Source: an uncultured Draconibacterium sp. (GTDB taxonomy: Bacteria; Bacteroidota; Bacteroidia; Bacteroidales; Prolixibacteraceae). From it: a stretch of DNA of 64,000 bases. Numbering within the stretch: the first letter of the stretch is position 1; each line of letters opens with the position of its first letter. Of this stretch, positions 1-9,335 are shown one piece after another. The stretch is taken from NCBI RefSeq assembly GCF_963677575.1, contig NZ_OY782038.1, positions 4,591,501-4,655,500 of the forward strand, in the 5' to 3' direction. The notes below the pieces were generated by a model. The model saw nothing but the letters and a program-made list of their open reading frames with translations. It had not been told where the DNA came from and ran no database searches. The position numbers and the translations under genes were made by a program.

Positions 1-50
1 TGGAAGAGAAATTTGAAGAGGCGCTGGAGATTTATAACTCTATAAAATAG
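1..50 (+). CDS. C-terminal end of an unidentified protein (partial)
   Basis: An open frame enters from the left edge. The first complete codon is at 3-5, and the frame runs through a charged, helical-looking tail (EEKFEEALEIYNSIK) to TAG at 48-50. It is followed by the hairpin at 78-118, consistent with the 3' end of a real gene. Only 15 residues are visible, so no family can be assigned; the E/K/A-rich composition would suit a TPR or coiled-coil tail, which is inference only. Confidence 0.5.
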   Translation, partial: EEKFEEALEIYNSIK

Positions 51-77
51 CTTACGATAAGTTGAGTAATTAATTTG

Positions 78-118
78 AAAGCGATGTATTTTTCTGTAAA
101 TGAAAAATACATCGCTTT
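78..118. terminator. Bidirectional intrinsic terminator
   Basis: A perfect 16-bp inverted repeat (78-93 and 103-118, arm AAAGCGATGTATTTTT) with a 9-nt loop lies between the stop of the left-edge gene (+) and the stop of the S9 peptidase gene (-). The A/T tracts at the stem base give a U-rich tail in both directions, as expected between convergent genes. Confidence 0.85.
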
Positions 119-123
119 TATTT

Positions 124-2871
124 TTACTCTACCAATTCATACCCCATATCAACTCCTTTGTTTATTGCCGGAATACCTTTGTCCATCCATTTTGGCATTG
201 GCTCACCTTTTAGGTAGTGGTCGAAAAACTGGGCCATTCGTATCTGAAAATCGTTCATATCGCGAAGTTTGGTTGGCCAGTGGTCGGCTTCGTTGTAGTT
301 AAGCAACCAACTTGGTTTCTGTAAACGTCGAAGTCCGATAAAGAACTCAATTCCCTGGTACCATGGCACTGCACCGTCATCGTCGTTATGCATAATCAGA
401 ATCGGTGTGTTAATCTTGTCGATTGTAAACAGTGGTGAATTCTCCAAATAACGTAATGGCGATTCCCAAATTGATTTTCCGATACGGCTTTGGGTGTGTT
501 CGTACTGGAAAGAACGATTTAAACCTGATCCCCAACGTATACCGCCGTACGCGCTGAACATATTTACCACTGGAGCTCCCGATTCAATTGCCGCAAACAT
601 ATTGGTTCGTGTAGCCAGATAGGCAACCTGGTAACCGCCCCAGCTGTGTCCCTGAGCGCCAATGTGTTTTTCGTCAACAAAGCCTTTGTCGATTAACGAT
701 GTTATGCCGGGCATCACACAATTAAATGCCGATTCGCCCGGATAGCCTTCTTTGTAATAAACATCGGGATTGAAAATGATATAACCATGACTGGTGTAAT
801 AATGATAATCAATGGTTGAGCGATGATTCTCAGGCATGTGGTAGCTCAGCAGTCTGTCCGAACTTTTCTCGTAAAAATTCACGATCATCGGATATTTTTT
901 GTTTGGATCGAAATCGTCAGGTTTGTGCAGCGTGCCTTCCAAAACCAGGCCATCAAGCGAGCGCCAGGTAACCAGCTCGGCAGTTCCCCACTTAAATTCG
1001 TCTTGTTGAGGCACGGCATCACTAATTTGCGTCTCCTTGTTAAATCGCAGGTCGGTTGCGATCAGGTTCGGATAGGTTTGAAAATCCTCTTTTGTGAAAA
1101 TGATAAGGTCGTCATCCTCTGCTTTTGCAGGTCTACCCAACTTGTAATTCAGACTGAAAATAGCTTCAGGTGTTTTATTTTTATTCAGGTCAAAAGCGTA
1201 GTAGGCATCGGCACGCGAAACTTCATTATGACCGGTTAACAGAACTGTTTCCGAAGGATTGATACCTGTATTCGGTTCCGGATTAAAACGTACCAAGCGG
1301 TAGTTTATCTTCTCGGTTCTGCCATTTTTGGTCAGGTTTACCGGATCGGCAGCATTTGTTGGATCAACTTTCCAAAGGTCGTAACGATCGTATATTAATA
1401 TTGCTTCATCATTTTCCAGCCAGCCAGCATTTCGGTACGAACTCGCCAACATCGGACGATCGTTTAACTCATCGGCTGCCTGTATTGTTTCTGGCTGTGT
1501 AATCTGATATTCTTTACCTGTTGCAATTTCGTAGGTATTCCAGGTTGTATCGACGGCATTGTACCAGTACACAAATTTCCCGTTGGGAGAAACTGATGGA
1601 GTAGCACGACAGTCGGTTTTAATTTCTTCAGCCTCACCGGAATTGATGTCTATCAGGTAGAAATCGTTGTGATACGGGTCGCCTTCCCACATCGTTTGCA
1701 CTGCGTATGGACGGTTGCTGTAGGCCAGTAATTTATCGGCGTCGCCATTTTGTATTTTTCGAATGCGTGAAAATTGTTCGGTCTCCAGCTGAACAGTTTT
1801 TTGCTCGTCGAGATGAACAACTGCTAAATAGGTTTTCTTCAAGTCTCTTTTTCTATTATTCAGTTGAACGGTTTGAAGTTGCTCTTCGTTCCATGTCCAG
1901 ACATCAAGTGCCGGAATCTCTTCCTCCAGTATTGTTGTGTCTTTTTCGGGTAAGATTGGATCAGTTCCAAAAAACAAACGCTCTCCGTTATCAGAGAAGG
2001 AAAGATTACCATTCTTACTTATTTCCCAGTTTGCGGGAATGGCATCGTTTGAATTGTCGGCTATAACTGTTTCCTTTTCTCCCTCCCAGAAATAAATTGC
2101 AAACGATGGTTTTTCTGTACTGGTAGTATCGGCTAAAAAGGCAAGCCGTTCACCATTATCGGCAATACAAAGTTGTTCGAATTTTCCCTCCGCTTCAAGG
2201 ATCGGGGAAATTTTGTCGGCCTTTAAATTAACCAGGTAAACTCCGGCAGAAAAAGTACTGTCGCCTTCAGAAATAAAACTGATAAATGGTTGGTCTTTGG
2301 CAAATTCGTAGCTGCTGACTGCAGGATATGTTTTTGTTGCTCCGCTGTCAAGATTTTTGATGTACAACGGATCTGTTTTGTCCTTTTCGTTTTTTGTAGA
2401 ATCATTTGGATCTTCAGCCTGATAGGCTATCCAACCCGACCATTCTTCCGGAACTTTAACTGACTTTAGGTTGTCTGTTTTTTCTGACTTATTCTCCTGA
2501 ATATCGAAAACAACAAGCTTGTTCTGAGGCAGGTCTTCCTTTTTTGTCTTTTTCAGTTTCAATTCACGAATTGTATCTGCCGGCGGAACTTCAGTAAAAA
2601 TCAGGAATTTTGAATCAGCTGTAAACTCGGCTTTGGTTCCGTAGCTAAATGATGCAACTTGTTCAGCATTAGGAGTGCTAACCTTCAGCGTTGCATTACC
2701 TTTCCATGGTTCTTCTTTCCATGCAACGTATTTCCCGTTGTTCGACAGATGTGTTTCAGTAATTCTGTTCCATTTTAGAATGTCCTCAAACGTTAGTGGA
2801 CGTTTTTCTGTTTGTGCCGACAAACTTGCTGAAATAATTAATAAAGTGAGTAGAGACAAAATGTTTTTCAT
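124..2871 (-). CDS. S9 family (prolyl oligopeptidase-like) serine peptidase, secreted
   Basis: The 915-residue protein has an N-terminal signal peptide (hydrophobic LLTLLIISASLSAQ). A long middle region with repeated 'VSPNGKFVYW'-type strands, typical of a beta-propeller gate, is followed by a C-terminal alpha/beta-hydrolase domain from about residue 640. The catalytic triad is visible: Ser in GHSWGG (about residue 742), Asp in HNDDDGAVPW (about 832) and His in EADHWP (about 863). Family knowledge: S9 enzymes cleave short peptides, often after proline, or act as dipeptidyl peptidases; this one should act in the periplasm on peptides taken up as nutrients. It is transcribed alone, with a terminator directly downstream. 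Exact specificity (DPP, acylaminoacyl peptidase or POP) cannot be read from the sequence. Confidence 0.9.
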   Translation of the reverse strand: MKNILSLLTLLIISASLSAQTEKRPLTFEDILKWNRITETHLSNNGKYVAWKEEPWKGNATLKVSTPNAEQVASFSYGTKAEFTADSKFLIFTEVPPADTIRELKLKKTKKEDLPQNKLVVFDIQENKSEKTDNLKSVKVPEEWSGWIAYQAEDPNDSTKNEKDKTDPLYIKNLDSGATKTYPAVSSYEFAKDQPFISFISEGDSTFSAGVYLVNLKADKISPILEAEGKFEQLCIADNGERLAFLADTTSTEKPSFAIYFWEGEKETVIADNSNDAIPANWEISKNGNLSFSDNGERLFFGTDPILPEKDTTILEEEIPALDVWTWNEEQLQTVQLNNRKRDLKKTYLAVVHLDEQKTVQLETEQFSRIRKIQNGDADKLLAYSNRPYAVQTMWEGDPYHNDFYLIDINSGEAEEIKTDCRATPSVSPNGKFVYWYNAVDTTWNTYEIATGKEYQITQPETIQAADELNDRPMLASSYRNAGWLENDEAILIYDRYDLWKVDPTNAADPVNLTKNGRTEKINYRLVRFNPEPNTGINPSETVLLTGHNEVSRADAYYAFDLNKNKTPEAIFSLNYKLGRPAKAEDDDLIIFTKEDFQTYPNLIATDLRFNKETQISDAVPQQDEFKWGTAELVTWRSLDGLVLEGTLHKPDDFDPNKKYPMIVNFYEKSSDRLLSYHMPENHRSTIDYHYYTSHGYIIFNPDVYYKEGYPGESAFNCVMPGITSLIDKGFVDEKHIGAQGHSWGGYQVAYLATRTNMFAAIESGAPVVNMFSAYGGIRWGSGLNRSFQYEHTQSRIGKSIWESPLRYLENSPLFTIDKINTPILIMHNDDDGAVPWYQGIEFFIGLRRLQKPSWLLNYNEADHWPTKLRDMNDFQIRMAQFFDHYLKGEPMPKWMDKGIPAINKGVDMGYELVE

Positions 2872-3052
2872 ACGATTGAAATTGTTGAATTTAACCTAAC
2901 TGGGTGAAAGATGTGGATTAAAGATTAATCATCTTTTTTCAAAGCAGGTTATGAAGATAAAAATAATTTTTGTTGAATAAGAAATCAACTTCATTCTGCT
3001 CATTTAAAAACGGCAAAATTAGCAAGAGGTTCAAGGGACAAAGAAAAATGTG

Positions 3053-3448
3053 TTATGCTTCGGCCATGAGCATTCTGGCTTCACTTTTTAAAATAGCCGG
3101 AAGTTGAATGTGTCGGCGCTCAATGCTTAGCAGCCAGTATTTTATTTCGTCGGTTTTTAGGGTGTACAAAACTTCGCGAAACTGTTCGATTTGATTGTTC
3201 GTGTATGAATTCTCGTCCACATTTTTGTATTCGTCCAGCTCTTCGTCGTCGTAATATTCAACAATCGATTCGTTCATTTTCATCTGGTCAAATTCGCAGA
3301 TCTCGTGAGCACCGCAACAGTCTGATGGAGGAGCAACCACTTCTTCCTGCGGATTCTCTTTCTTCCCGTCTTTTTTATTTGCTTTTACTAAAAGAAAAAC
3401 ACCAATAAAGGTGAGTAATAAAAAACCAAATCCAATAATCATTTCCAT
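3053..3448 (-). CDS. Small single-span membrane protein with CCGxHxxC motif
   Basis: This 131-residue protein starts with one transmembrane segment (IIGFGFLLLTFIGVFLLV, residues 4-21). A lysine-rich linker follows, then the cysteine/histidine cluster DCCGAHEICEF around residue 43 and an acidic, helical C-terminal half. Similar short proteins with an anchor plus a CCGxHxxC motif occur widely in Bacteroidota, sometimes annotated as 'phospholipase' without good reason; I know of no established function. The Cys/His cluster could bind a metal (inference). It lies between the S9 peptidase and saccharopine dehydrogenase-like genes on the same strand, with gaps large enough for separate transcription. 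Confidence 0.7.
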   Translation of the reverse strand: MEMIIGFGFLLLTFIGVFLLVKANKKDGKKENPQEEVVAPPSDCCGAHEICEFDQMKMNESIVEYYDDEELDEYKNVDENSYTNNQIEQFREVLYTLKTDEIKYWLLSIERRHIQLPAILKSEARMLMAEA

Positions 3449-3528
3449 GATGCAAAAATAGCAAATTGCTACAAAAGATAATTGGCTTTGAGGTAAGGTT
3501 AAAATAATTTTAAGTGAGTTGCTCGTAA

Positions 3529-4656
3529 CTACTCCGAAACCTTGTAGATTACGCCACGTTCTTTCAGGTATTGGAAGATGTAACTGAGGTTTCCGGGTTG
3601 TGCCCCAACTGCTTCGGGAGCATTAACACCAATCGGGTTGAAAGTACCTTCGAGCACAAGATTTGCAACCGAGGTACAAGCATAACCGGTTGTTCGTGCC
3701 ATTGAAATTGTTTGCGTTTCGCGTTCGTATTTGTCGAGCAGATGATAGGTAAATGTTTTTTTAGCTCCATTTTCCACTCCTTTTATAACGATACGCATTA
3801 TTGTAAAATCTTCCTCGCCGGGTTTCAGTTGCCACTTCGGGAAAAGTAATTTGGTGGTTACATCAATTGGTCTAACCTGAACACCGTTTACTTCAACCGG
3901 ATCGTACGAGAAAAATCCCGATTCTCTTAAAACACGGAGGTACTCGATGCATCCCGGGTAGCGCAGCGTTTTTTCAATCATGTCGGGCACATTTTTCATC
4001 GTTTGCATTAGTGAACGCAAACCATCGGAGTTCCACGATTCAAGCGTACCAATTCCATCAAAATGGATTAATTCAGGATCGGAGAGTGCTTCTTTTTCTA
4101 CCAGCTCGTAGTTTTGGATGTATCGTGCAGGCCGGGTGTATTCTTCAATTACGTCGATTGGGGAGAACACCGCTTTGTATTCATAAGGCCATTCGCGAAT
4201 AACTGGCAGTCCTCCAACCAAGCATTCGTATGATTTTACTGTAATTTGCTGATTATGATGTCCCAAAATTATATTTCCCATGCCGGGAGCAACGCCACAA
4301 TCGGCAACAACACAAACCTTGTTTCTTTGCGCCAAACCGTTTAACGACAGAAAATCTTCGGGCATAAACGAAATATCAACCATGTTCGTTCCGGCCTCAA
4401 TTACCGCTTTCATGGTTTGATAGCCCATAAAACCCGGAACTGCTCCGATTACAAGATCGTAATCGGCAACCAATGATTTTATTTTTCCGGGTTGGCTCAG
4501 ATTCTCCTGAATGCATTTTATTTCGGGGAACGCAGAAAACTTGTCTAATGCTTTTTTGTCAAAGTCGACACTGGTAACCAGGTGATTTTTTGATAAATCT
4601 TTGGCAATTGAACTTCCTACAAGTCCGGCACCTAAAACAATAATTTTCTTTTTCAT
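3529..4656 (-). CDS. Saccharopine dehydrogenase family protein
   Basis: The 375-residue protein has an N-terminal Rossmann fold with the dinucleotide-binding motif VLGAGLVGSS (residues 6-15). The C-terminal part is of the saccharopine reductase type, with ADCGVAPGMGN near residue 120 and a tail that includes TTGYACTSVANL. Family members are NAD(P)-dependent and act in lysine/saccharopine metabolism or on related amino-dicarboxylates. In Bacteroidota they are common as stand-alone genes, so the substrate is uncertain. There is no signal peptide, so it is cytoplasmic. The response-regulator gene lies 41 bp upstream on the same strand, so co-transcription is possible, but no functional link is evident. 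Confidence 0.85.
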   Translation of the reverse strand: MKKKIIVLGAGLVGSSIAKDLSKNHLVTSVDFDKKALDKFSAFPEIKCIQENLSQPGKIKSLVADYDLVIGAVPGFMGYQTMKAVIEAGTNMVDISFMPEDFLSLNGLAQRNKVCVVADCGVAPGMGNIILGHHNQQITVKSYECLVGGLPVIREWPYEYKAVFSPIDVIEEYTRPARYIQNYELVEKEALSDPELIHFDGIGTLESWNSDGLRSLMQTMKNVPDMIEKTLRYPGCIEYLRVLRESGFFSYDPVEVNGVQVRPIDVTTKLLFPKWQLKPGEEDFTIMRIVIKGVENGAKKTFTYHLLDKYERETQTISMARTTGYACTSVANLVLEGTFNPIGVNAPEAVGAQPGNLSYIFQYLKERGVIYKVSE

Positions 4657-4697
4657 CCGGTTTAAATTAGGTTTTGGTCCGTTATGTGTTAATCCTG

Positions 4698-5345
4698 CTA
4701 ATCGAGCTGAATCAATCCTTTTTTCAAGGCATATTTTACAAGGTCGGAGTTGGTTTTTAAATCAAGTTTTTCAAGAATATTTTGCTTATGTGTACCAACT
4801 GTTTTTACGCTGATAAAAAGTTCGTCGCCGATTTCGCGCGTTGATTTTCCTTCGGCAAAAAGCAGGAAAATTTCTTTCTCGCGATCGGATAATTGTGAAT
4901 ATGAATCGTTATCATCGGGACTCGAATTCAGGTAACCGTTAATAACAATTTCGGTAATGTCTTCGCTCAGGAATTTTTTACCGTCGTGCACTGAGTTTAC
5001 AGCATCGGTAAGTTGGCGGTAGGTGCAATTCTTTAAAAGGTATCCGTCAGCACCGGCTTCCAACATTCCTTTTACATATTGTTTATCAGAATGCATCGAT
5101 ACGGCGATGATTTTTATTTCCGGCATTTTTTCTTTTAAAATTCGGGTGGCTTCAATACCATTTAATTTTTCCATGGCAATATCAACCAAAAGCACGTCGG
5201 GCTTAAAAGCCTCAACTTTGTCAATTGCATCTTGTCCGTTTTCAGCCTGGGCAATAACTTCAATATTGTCAGCCGAGTGTAAAAGGTTGATTAAACCTTC
5301 TCTGAAAAGTTGGTGATCGTCAGCAACTATAACCTTTATTTTCAT
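4698..5345 (-). CDS. NarL/FixJ-type response regulator
   Basis: A 215-residue two-domain regulator. An N-terminal receiver (VIVADDHQLFREGL; phospho-acceptor Asp in VLLVDIAMEKLNG near residue 55; conserved Lys in YLLKNCTY near 109) is followed by a C-terminal LuxR-type helix-turn-helix (LSDREKEIFLLFAEGKSTRE, then SVKTVGTHKQNI). It should bind DNA as a dimer when phosphorylated. The receiver-kinase gene lies directly upstream on the same strand (about 150 bp gap) and has the DHp type that usually partners NarL regulators, so the two very likely form one phosphorelay. The regulon cannot be inferred from this window. Confidence 0.92.
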   Translation of the reverse strand: MKIKVIVADDHQLFREGLINLLHSADNIEVIAQAENGQDAIDKVEAFKPDVLLVDIAMEKLNGIEATRILKEKMPEIKIIAVSMHSDKQYVKGMLEAGADGYLLKNCTYRQLTDAVNSVHDGKKFLSEDITEIVINGYLNSSPDDNDSYSQLSDREKEIFLLFAEGKSTREIGDELFISVKTVGTHKQNILEKLDLKTNSDLVKYALKKGLIQLD

Positions 5346-5496
5346 ACTATTAAAATTGTTTGTTGTTAGTACCGTATGAAACTCGCAGTCTTTTCATTAG
5401 CCTATAATTATTTTACCTGCTCGTTTCATTTCTTTTTATTTTCTTGTCAATGGCAATTTTGTTGTGAATATGTTTTGAAGATCTATTGTTATTATC

Positions 5497-6540
5497 CTAA
5501 TTTCGTTCAAGAGAATACGGTATCTCAATCTCGGCTTTCGTACCTTTTTCCAAGGCTTCAATGTTAAAAGTACCGTTTAAATTTTCAATTCGCTCTTCAA
5601 TGCTTAACAAGCCGAAACCACCTTTGTTTGATACCTGTTTCGAAGGCGATTCGTTTATTCCAATCCCATTGTCTTCTACCGAAATACAGTACATACCGTT
5701 GTTTGTTGCCTGTTTTACAGTAACCTCTGTGGCTTCGGAGTGTTTGTATGTGTTTGTAAGCAACTCTCCAACTGTACGATACAGAAAAATGTTATTCTCT
5801 TTGCTGAGTTGTGTACTCTTGTTCTCGATAATAAGATTTGTTTTTATGTTAAAGTCTTTCTCAAATTGTTCAAGTTTCCATTGAATAGCGGGTAGCAAGC
5901 CTAATTCATAAAGTATTGGTGGACTTAAATCGTAAGTTAATCGCCGCGATTCCTCAATAGCTTTATTGAGTAGTTTTGAGGTAAAATTAATGGTGTTTTT
6001 TATGGCTGGAGAACATTCGTCTACGTCAATTGACGACAAGTTCATAAATGCCAGTCCCAGCGTTTGTCCCAAACTGTCGTGGAGGTTTTCAGCAATACGC
6101 CTTCTTTCCCGCTCTTCAACCAGCGTAACTTCGGAGTTTAACTTTTTAAGTTGTAACTGGTACGATTTTATACGTAAAGCAACATTAATCTGTGCTTTTA
6201 ACTCAACCTGATCGAACGGTTTTGAAATAAAAGAATCAGCTCCGGCATTCAACCCTTTGGTGCGTTCAACACTGTCGCGTCCCAAGGCTGATACCATAAT
6301 AATTGGTATTTGCTTTGTTCGGTTATTTTGCTTTAACAATTTACAGGTTTCGTACCCGTCAAGATCCGGCATCATAATATCCAGCAAAATCAGGTCGGGG
6401 TTTTCTCTTTGCGCAATAGTTATCCCCTCCTTGCCGCTTAATGCACCAATAAATTTAAAATCGGGGTAATATACCTTTACAATCTGCGAAATAAGTTCCA
6501 GATTGATGTTATTGTCATCAATTGCCAGAATTTTCTTCAT
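5497..6540 (-). CDS. Receiver-histidine kinase fusion (HisKA_3 type), soluble
   Basis: From the ATG at 6540 (ten upstream in-frame codons are probably untranslated) the protein has 347 residues. Residues 1-120 form a receiver domain (ILAIDDNNINLE; Asp in DLILLDIMMPDLDG; Lys in SFISKPFD). A short helical linker (about 125-145) leads to a HisKA_3 dimerisation domain (RRRIAENLHDSLGQTLG, phospho-His in the LHDS box near residue 158). A HATPase_c domain follows, with N-box residues around HSEATEV, VEDNGIGI and GGFGLLSIEERI. No transmembrane or extracellular sensor domain is present, so input must come through the receiver or the cytoplasm. The gene precedes the NarL regulator on the same strand, which is its likely partner. 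Confidence 0.9.
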   Translation of the reverse strand: MKKILAIDDNNINLELISQIVKVYYPDFKFIGALSGKEGITIAQRENPDLILLDIMMPDLDGYETCKLLKQNNRTKQIPIIMVSALGRDSVERTKGLNAGADSFISKPFDQVELKAQINVALRIKSYQLQLKKLNSEVTLVEERERRRIAENLHDSLGQTLGLAFMNLSSIDVDECSPAIKNTINFTSKLLNKAIEESRRLTYDLSPPILYELGLLPAIQWKLEQFEKDFNIKTNLIIENKSTQLSKENNIFLYRTVGELLTNTYKHSEATEVTVKQATNNGMYCISVEDNGIGINESPSKQVSNKGGFGLLSIEERIENLNGTFNIEALEKGTKAEIEIPYSLERN

Positions 6541-6769
6541 AAATTCTATCTCATTGTTTGGTACCAACATAATGAAAAATCACTTAGGGTTTTAGTATTC
6601 AAGCATCAATTGGATAAAGATACCAAAACTGTCGGAGATAATGAAGTGTGGAGGTAATAAATACTTAACAAAATGTCAGTAAATTGCTGAGGCACTTTTA
6701 GAAGGTGGGTGAGTTGGCAGACTAATTCGTTTGTAGAGTGAGGATTGTAGTTGAAAAAGGAGTGTTTTA

Positions 6770-7375
6770 TTAATTGTTACTAATAAGTCCGTACATAATT
6801 CCGATTCCGGCACCAATATAAGTTTGATTGCTGTTTACAACAACCATTGGACCTACCGAGCAACCAATTGTAGAGTGCAAAGGCATTTCAAGCTTTGGAT
6901 TTAAAACCAGACTTAGCTTTTTTGATGTTTTTGTTTCGAAATTATATTGACTGTTTGAATTTACCATCGTAAATTCCGGTTCGCGAAATGTGGCAATTCC
7001 CGGTCCGGCCTGAAGAACAATACGTATATTCTTTCTTTCGTTCAGATCAAGAATTCGTCCCATCATCATATGCAGATTTTCAGTATTTTCGAAAGGTTCG
7101 GCCGACGTGGCAGGTGTAATGTTCGAGCCTGATTTAAGAAAGTTATCAGATGGTGAAACCGCTGATTTGAATGTGGCGGTGTATCCAACGCTAACGATAT
7201 ACTTGTTGTTGTAGGTATAGCTCATGCCAATATTTCCGGCTTGTTGGTTGCCAACAACATATTCTCCCGACGAATATAAATTGTGTTGTTTTGTTGCTGC
7301 CGGCTTGTCAGACCTCTGAGCAAAGGTTACCAAAGTAACGAAACTAAAAACAGATATTAATAAAAGTGTTTTCAT
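6770..7375 (-). CDS. Secreted hypothetical protein, possibly a small outer-membrane barrel
   Basis: The 201-residue protein has a clear signal peptide (LLLISVFSFVTLVTFAQ). Alternating polar/hydrophobic stretches (NIGMSYTYNNKYIVSVGYTATFK, then NIRIVLQAGPGIATF and SLVLNPKLEMP) suggest beta strands of an outer-membrane or periplasmic beta protein. The C-terminus is GIGIMYGLISNN, glycine-rich as in small barrels. I do not recognise the family. It is transcribed alone, divergently from the GH51 gene. Confidence 0.65.
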   Translation of the reverse strand: MKTLLLISVFSFVTLVTFAQRSDKPAATKQHNLYSSGEYVVGNQQAGNIGMSYTYNNKYIVSVGYTATFKSAVSPSDNFLKSGSNITPATSAEPFENTENLHMMMGRILDLNERKNIRIVLQAGPGIATFREPEFTMVNSNSQYNFETKTSKKLSLVLNPKLEMPLHSTIGCSVGPMVVVNSNQTYIGAGIGIMYGLISNN

Positions 7376-7719
7376 AGGCGAACTTTTTGGGGATTTTCAA
7401 CATGCAGTAAACATTGGGTTTTAAATGTTTACGAAGAGTGAAAAGCCCTAATTGATTTAATGATTAATAATCATGTTTTGTAAAATTAAAGACTTTGGGG
7501 GCGTTAAATTGAATGGTTGTTGCTGATTTGTGGGGTGCGAACTGACCATAATGTATTCAGTAAAATGGAAGTAATTCTAAACTTTCGGTGTTGAAAAGGC
7601 CATTTATTAATAAACCAAACGGTAAATAAATTATTAAAATGCATTGCCGGAACAGGACAAAACCGGGTGCTTGTTCTATTTTTGAGGGCAAATTTAGTTT
7701 GGATTAAAAATCATGTATT
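7376..7719. other. Divergent intergenic region upstream of the GH51 gene
   Basis: This 344-bp AT-rich spacer separates two divergent genes and should hold both promoters. A weak match to the Bacteroidota -7 element (TTAGTTTG, 7695-7702) lies about 18 bases before the GH51 ATG. I see no strong hairpin, repeat or ORF in it. Confidence 0.35.
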
Positions 7720-9255
7720 ATGAATATTTCGCTTAAAAAAATAATACTGTGCTTGTTGTTGGCTCTACTATTTGTTTTTCAGAATAGTTATGGGCAGGAA
7801 ACCACAATAACGATCTCGCAACCAGAGCAGAAAGTTGAAGTATCATCAAATATTTACGGGCAGTTTATCGAGTATTTGCGAAACAGTATTACCGGCGGAA
7901 TATTTCAGGAAGATTCGCCCTTATCGGATGAAAATGGATTTCGCATCGATGTGCTGCAAAAAATGAAGGAACTAAATACTCCGGTTTTGCGCTATCCGGG
8001 AGGAACCATCACAAAAATTTATCATTGGGAGGATGGTATTGGGCCACGTGATGAGCGTCCGGCGCGCCGCAACCTGATTTGGGGCGGGGTGGAAGACAAC
8101 CATTTTGGAACCGACGAATACATAAAATATTGCCGCGAGATTGGGGCCGAGCCTTACATTGTGGTAAACATGGGTACGGGAACTGCCGAAGAGGCCGCCA
8201 ATTGGGTGGAATATTGCAACGGAACCGGCGATACGTATTATGCCAATCTGCGCCGCAAGTACGGAACGAAAGAACCTTATAATGTAAAGTTTTGGAGCCT
8301 GGGAAATGAAGAGGCCGCCCGCGAAGATGCCGGGCGTTTGTCCGATCCGGAGAAATATGCAGACGAATCGTGGTATTTTGCCAAATTGATGAAATTGACT
8401 GATCCTACCATTAAATTATTTGTGGTGGCCGATCCGTTTAAATTAGATTGGAACGATCCCGTTTTATCTTCTTTGTCGTCGATTGTGGATTATGTGTCGT
8501 TACACTGGTATGTGGGAAATAGCCCCGATGATCCGTTTGCAATTTATAAAAATATAACCCGTTTTGATGAAAGCCTGACCAAACTGGGAGATTACCTTCA
8601 GCAGTTTCCGGCTAAGGTGGAGAATTTCTCTCAATGGTATCGTTTTCCGCCACGCGAAGGAGCCATAAAAATTTCGGTTGACGAATGGGGAATTTGGGAT
8701 AACACCTGCGGCGGACAATGCAACTTGGATTGCGAATATACCTGGAAGAGCGCGTTGGCAACAGCTTCGTTTCTGAACGTATTTCACCGGCAGGCCGAAA
8801 ATGTAACGATGGCCAACTGGGCGCAATCAGCAAACATTCTGGGGGCAATTTTAGCTAACGAAGAGGGTTCTGTTGAGCAAACCGTGTATTATCCACTTCA
8901 GTATTTCAGAAAGTATGTTGGAAACAGTTTGGTGGAAGTTGATGTGCAATACATGCCGCTTCTTGCCGAAGATCAGACCGTGGAGGCGCTGGATGTTTCA
9001 GCAACTTACAACAATGAAAATGATGAGCTTTGTGTTTTTGTGGTGAATCGCAGTGACGAGGAGCTAACGGTAAAACTGAGTTTTGAAGATTCAAAAAACT
9101 CTACTGCAACACTTGTTGAAATGACAGCTCCAAACGAAAATTCGCATAACGCAATTGGGGAGGAGAGTGTGGTGTCGATTAAAGAAAAGCCGGTGAAAAA
9201 GAACGGAGCCATAAATTTGGCCCCTTTATCGATTAATATTTTGAAATTTCGTTAA
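7720..9255 (+). CDS. Secreted GH51 alpha-L-arabinofuranosidase
   Basis: The 511-residue protein has a signal peptide (ILCLLLALLFVFQNSYGQ). The body is a GH51-type (beta/alpha)8 barrel followed by the C-terminal arabinofuranosidase beta domain. Diagnostic motifs are LRYPGGTITKIYHWEDGIGP near residue 90, the acid/base Glu in WSLGNEEA (about 197), and the nucleophile Glu in SVDEWGIWD (about 321). Family knowledge: GH51 enzymes remove terminal alpha-L-arabinofuranose from arabinan, arabinoxylan or arabinogalactan. It sits alone, 2 kb from PUL 1 and on the other strand, so it is not in that operon, although its product could help the same substrate. A weak GC hairpin follows at about 9267-9312. 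Confidence 0.9.
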   Translation: MNISLKKIILCLLLALLFVFQNSYGQETTITISQPEQKVEVSSNIYGQFIEYLRNSITGGIFQEDSPLSDENGFRIDVLQKMKELNTPVLRYPGGTITKIYHWEDGIGPRDERPARRNLIWGGVEDNHFGTDEYIKYCREIGAEPYIVVNMGTGTAEEAANWVEYCNGTGDTYYANLRRKYGTKEPYNVKFWSLGNEEAAREDAGRLSDPEKYADESWYFAKLMKLTDPTIKLFVVADPFKLDWNDPVLSSLSSIVDYVSLHWYVGNSPDDPFAIYKNITRFDESLTKLGDYLQQFPAKVENFSQWYRFPPREGAIKISVDEWGIWDNTCGGQCNLDCEYTWKSALATASFLNVFHRQAENVTMANWAQSANILGAILANEEGSVEQTVYYPLQYFRKYVGNSLVEVDVQYMPLLAEDQTVEALDVSATYNNENDELCVFVVNRSDEELTVKLSFEDSKNSTATLVEMTAPNENSHNAIGEESVVSIKEKPVKKNGAINLAPLSINILKFR

Positions 9256-9335
9256 GGTTCGAGATATGTAGAGAACGGGACGGTATAAAATAAAACCATA
9301 CAGCCCCGCTCTTTTATATCGTCAGAAATCTGTTA

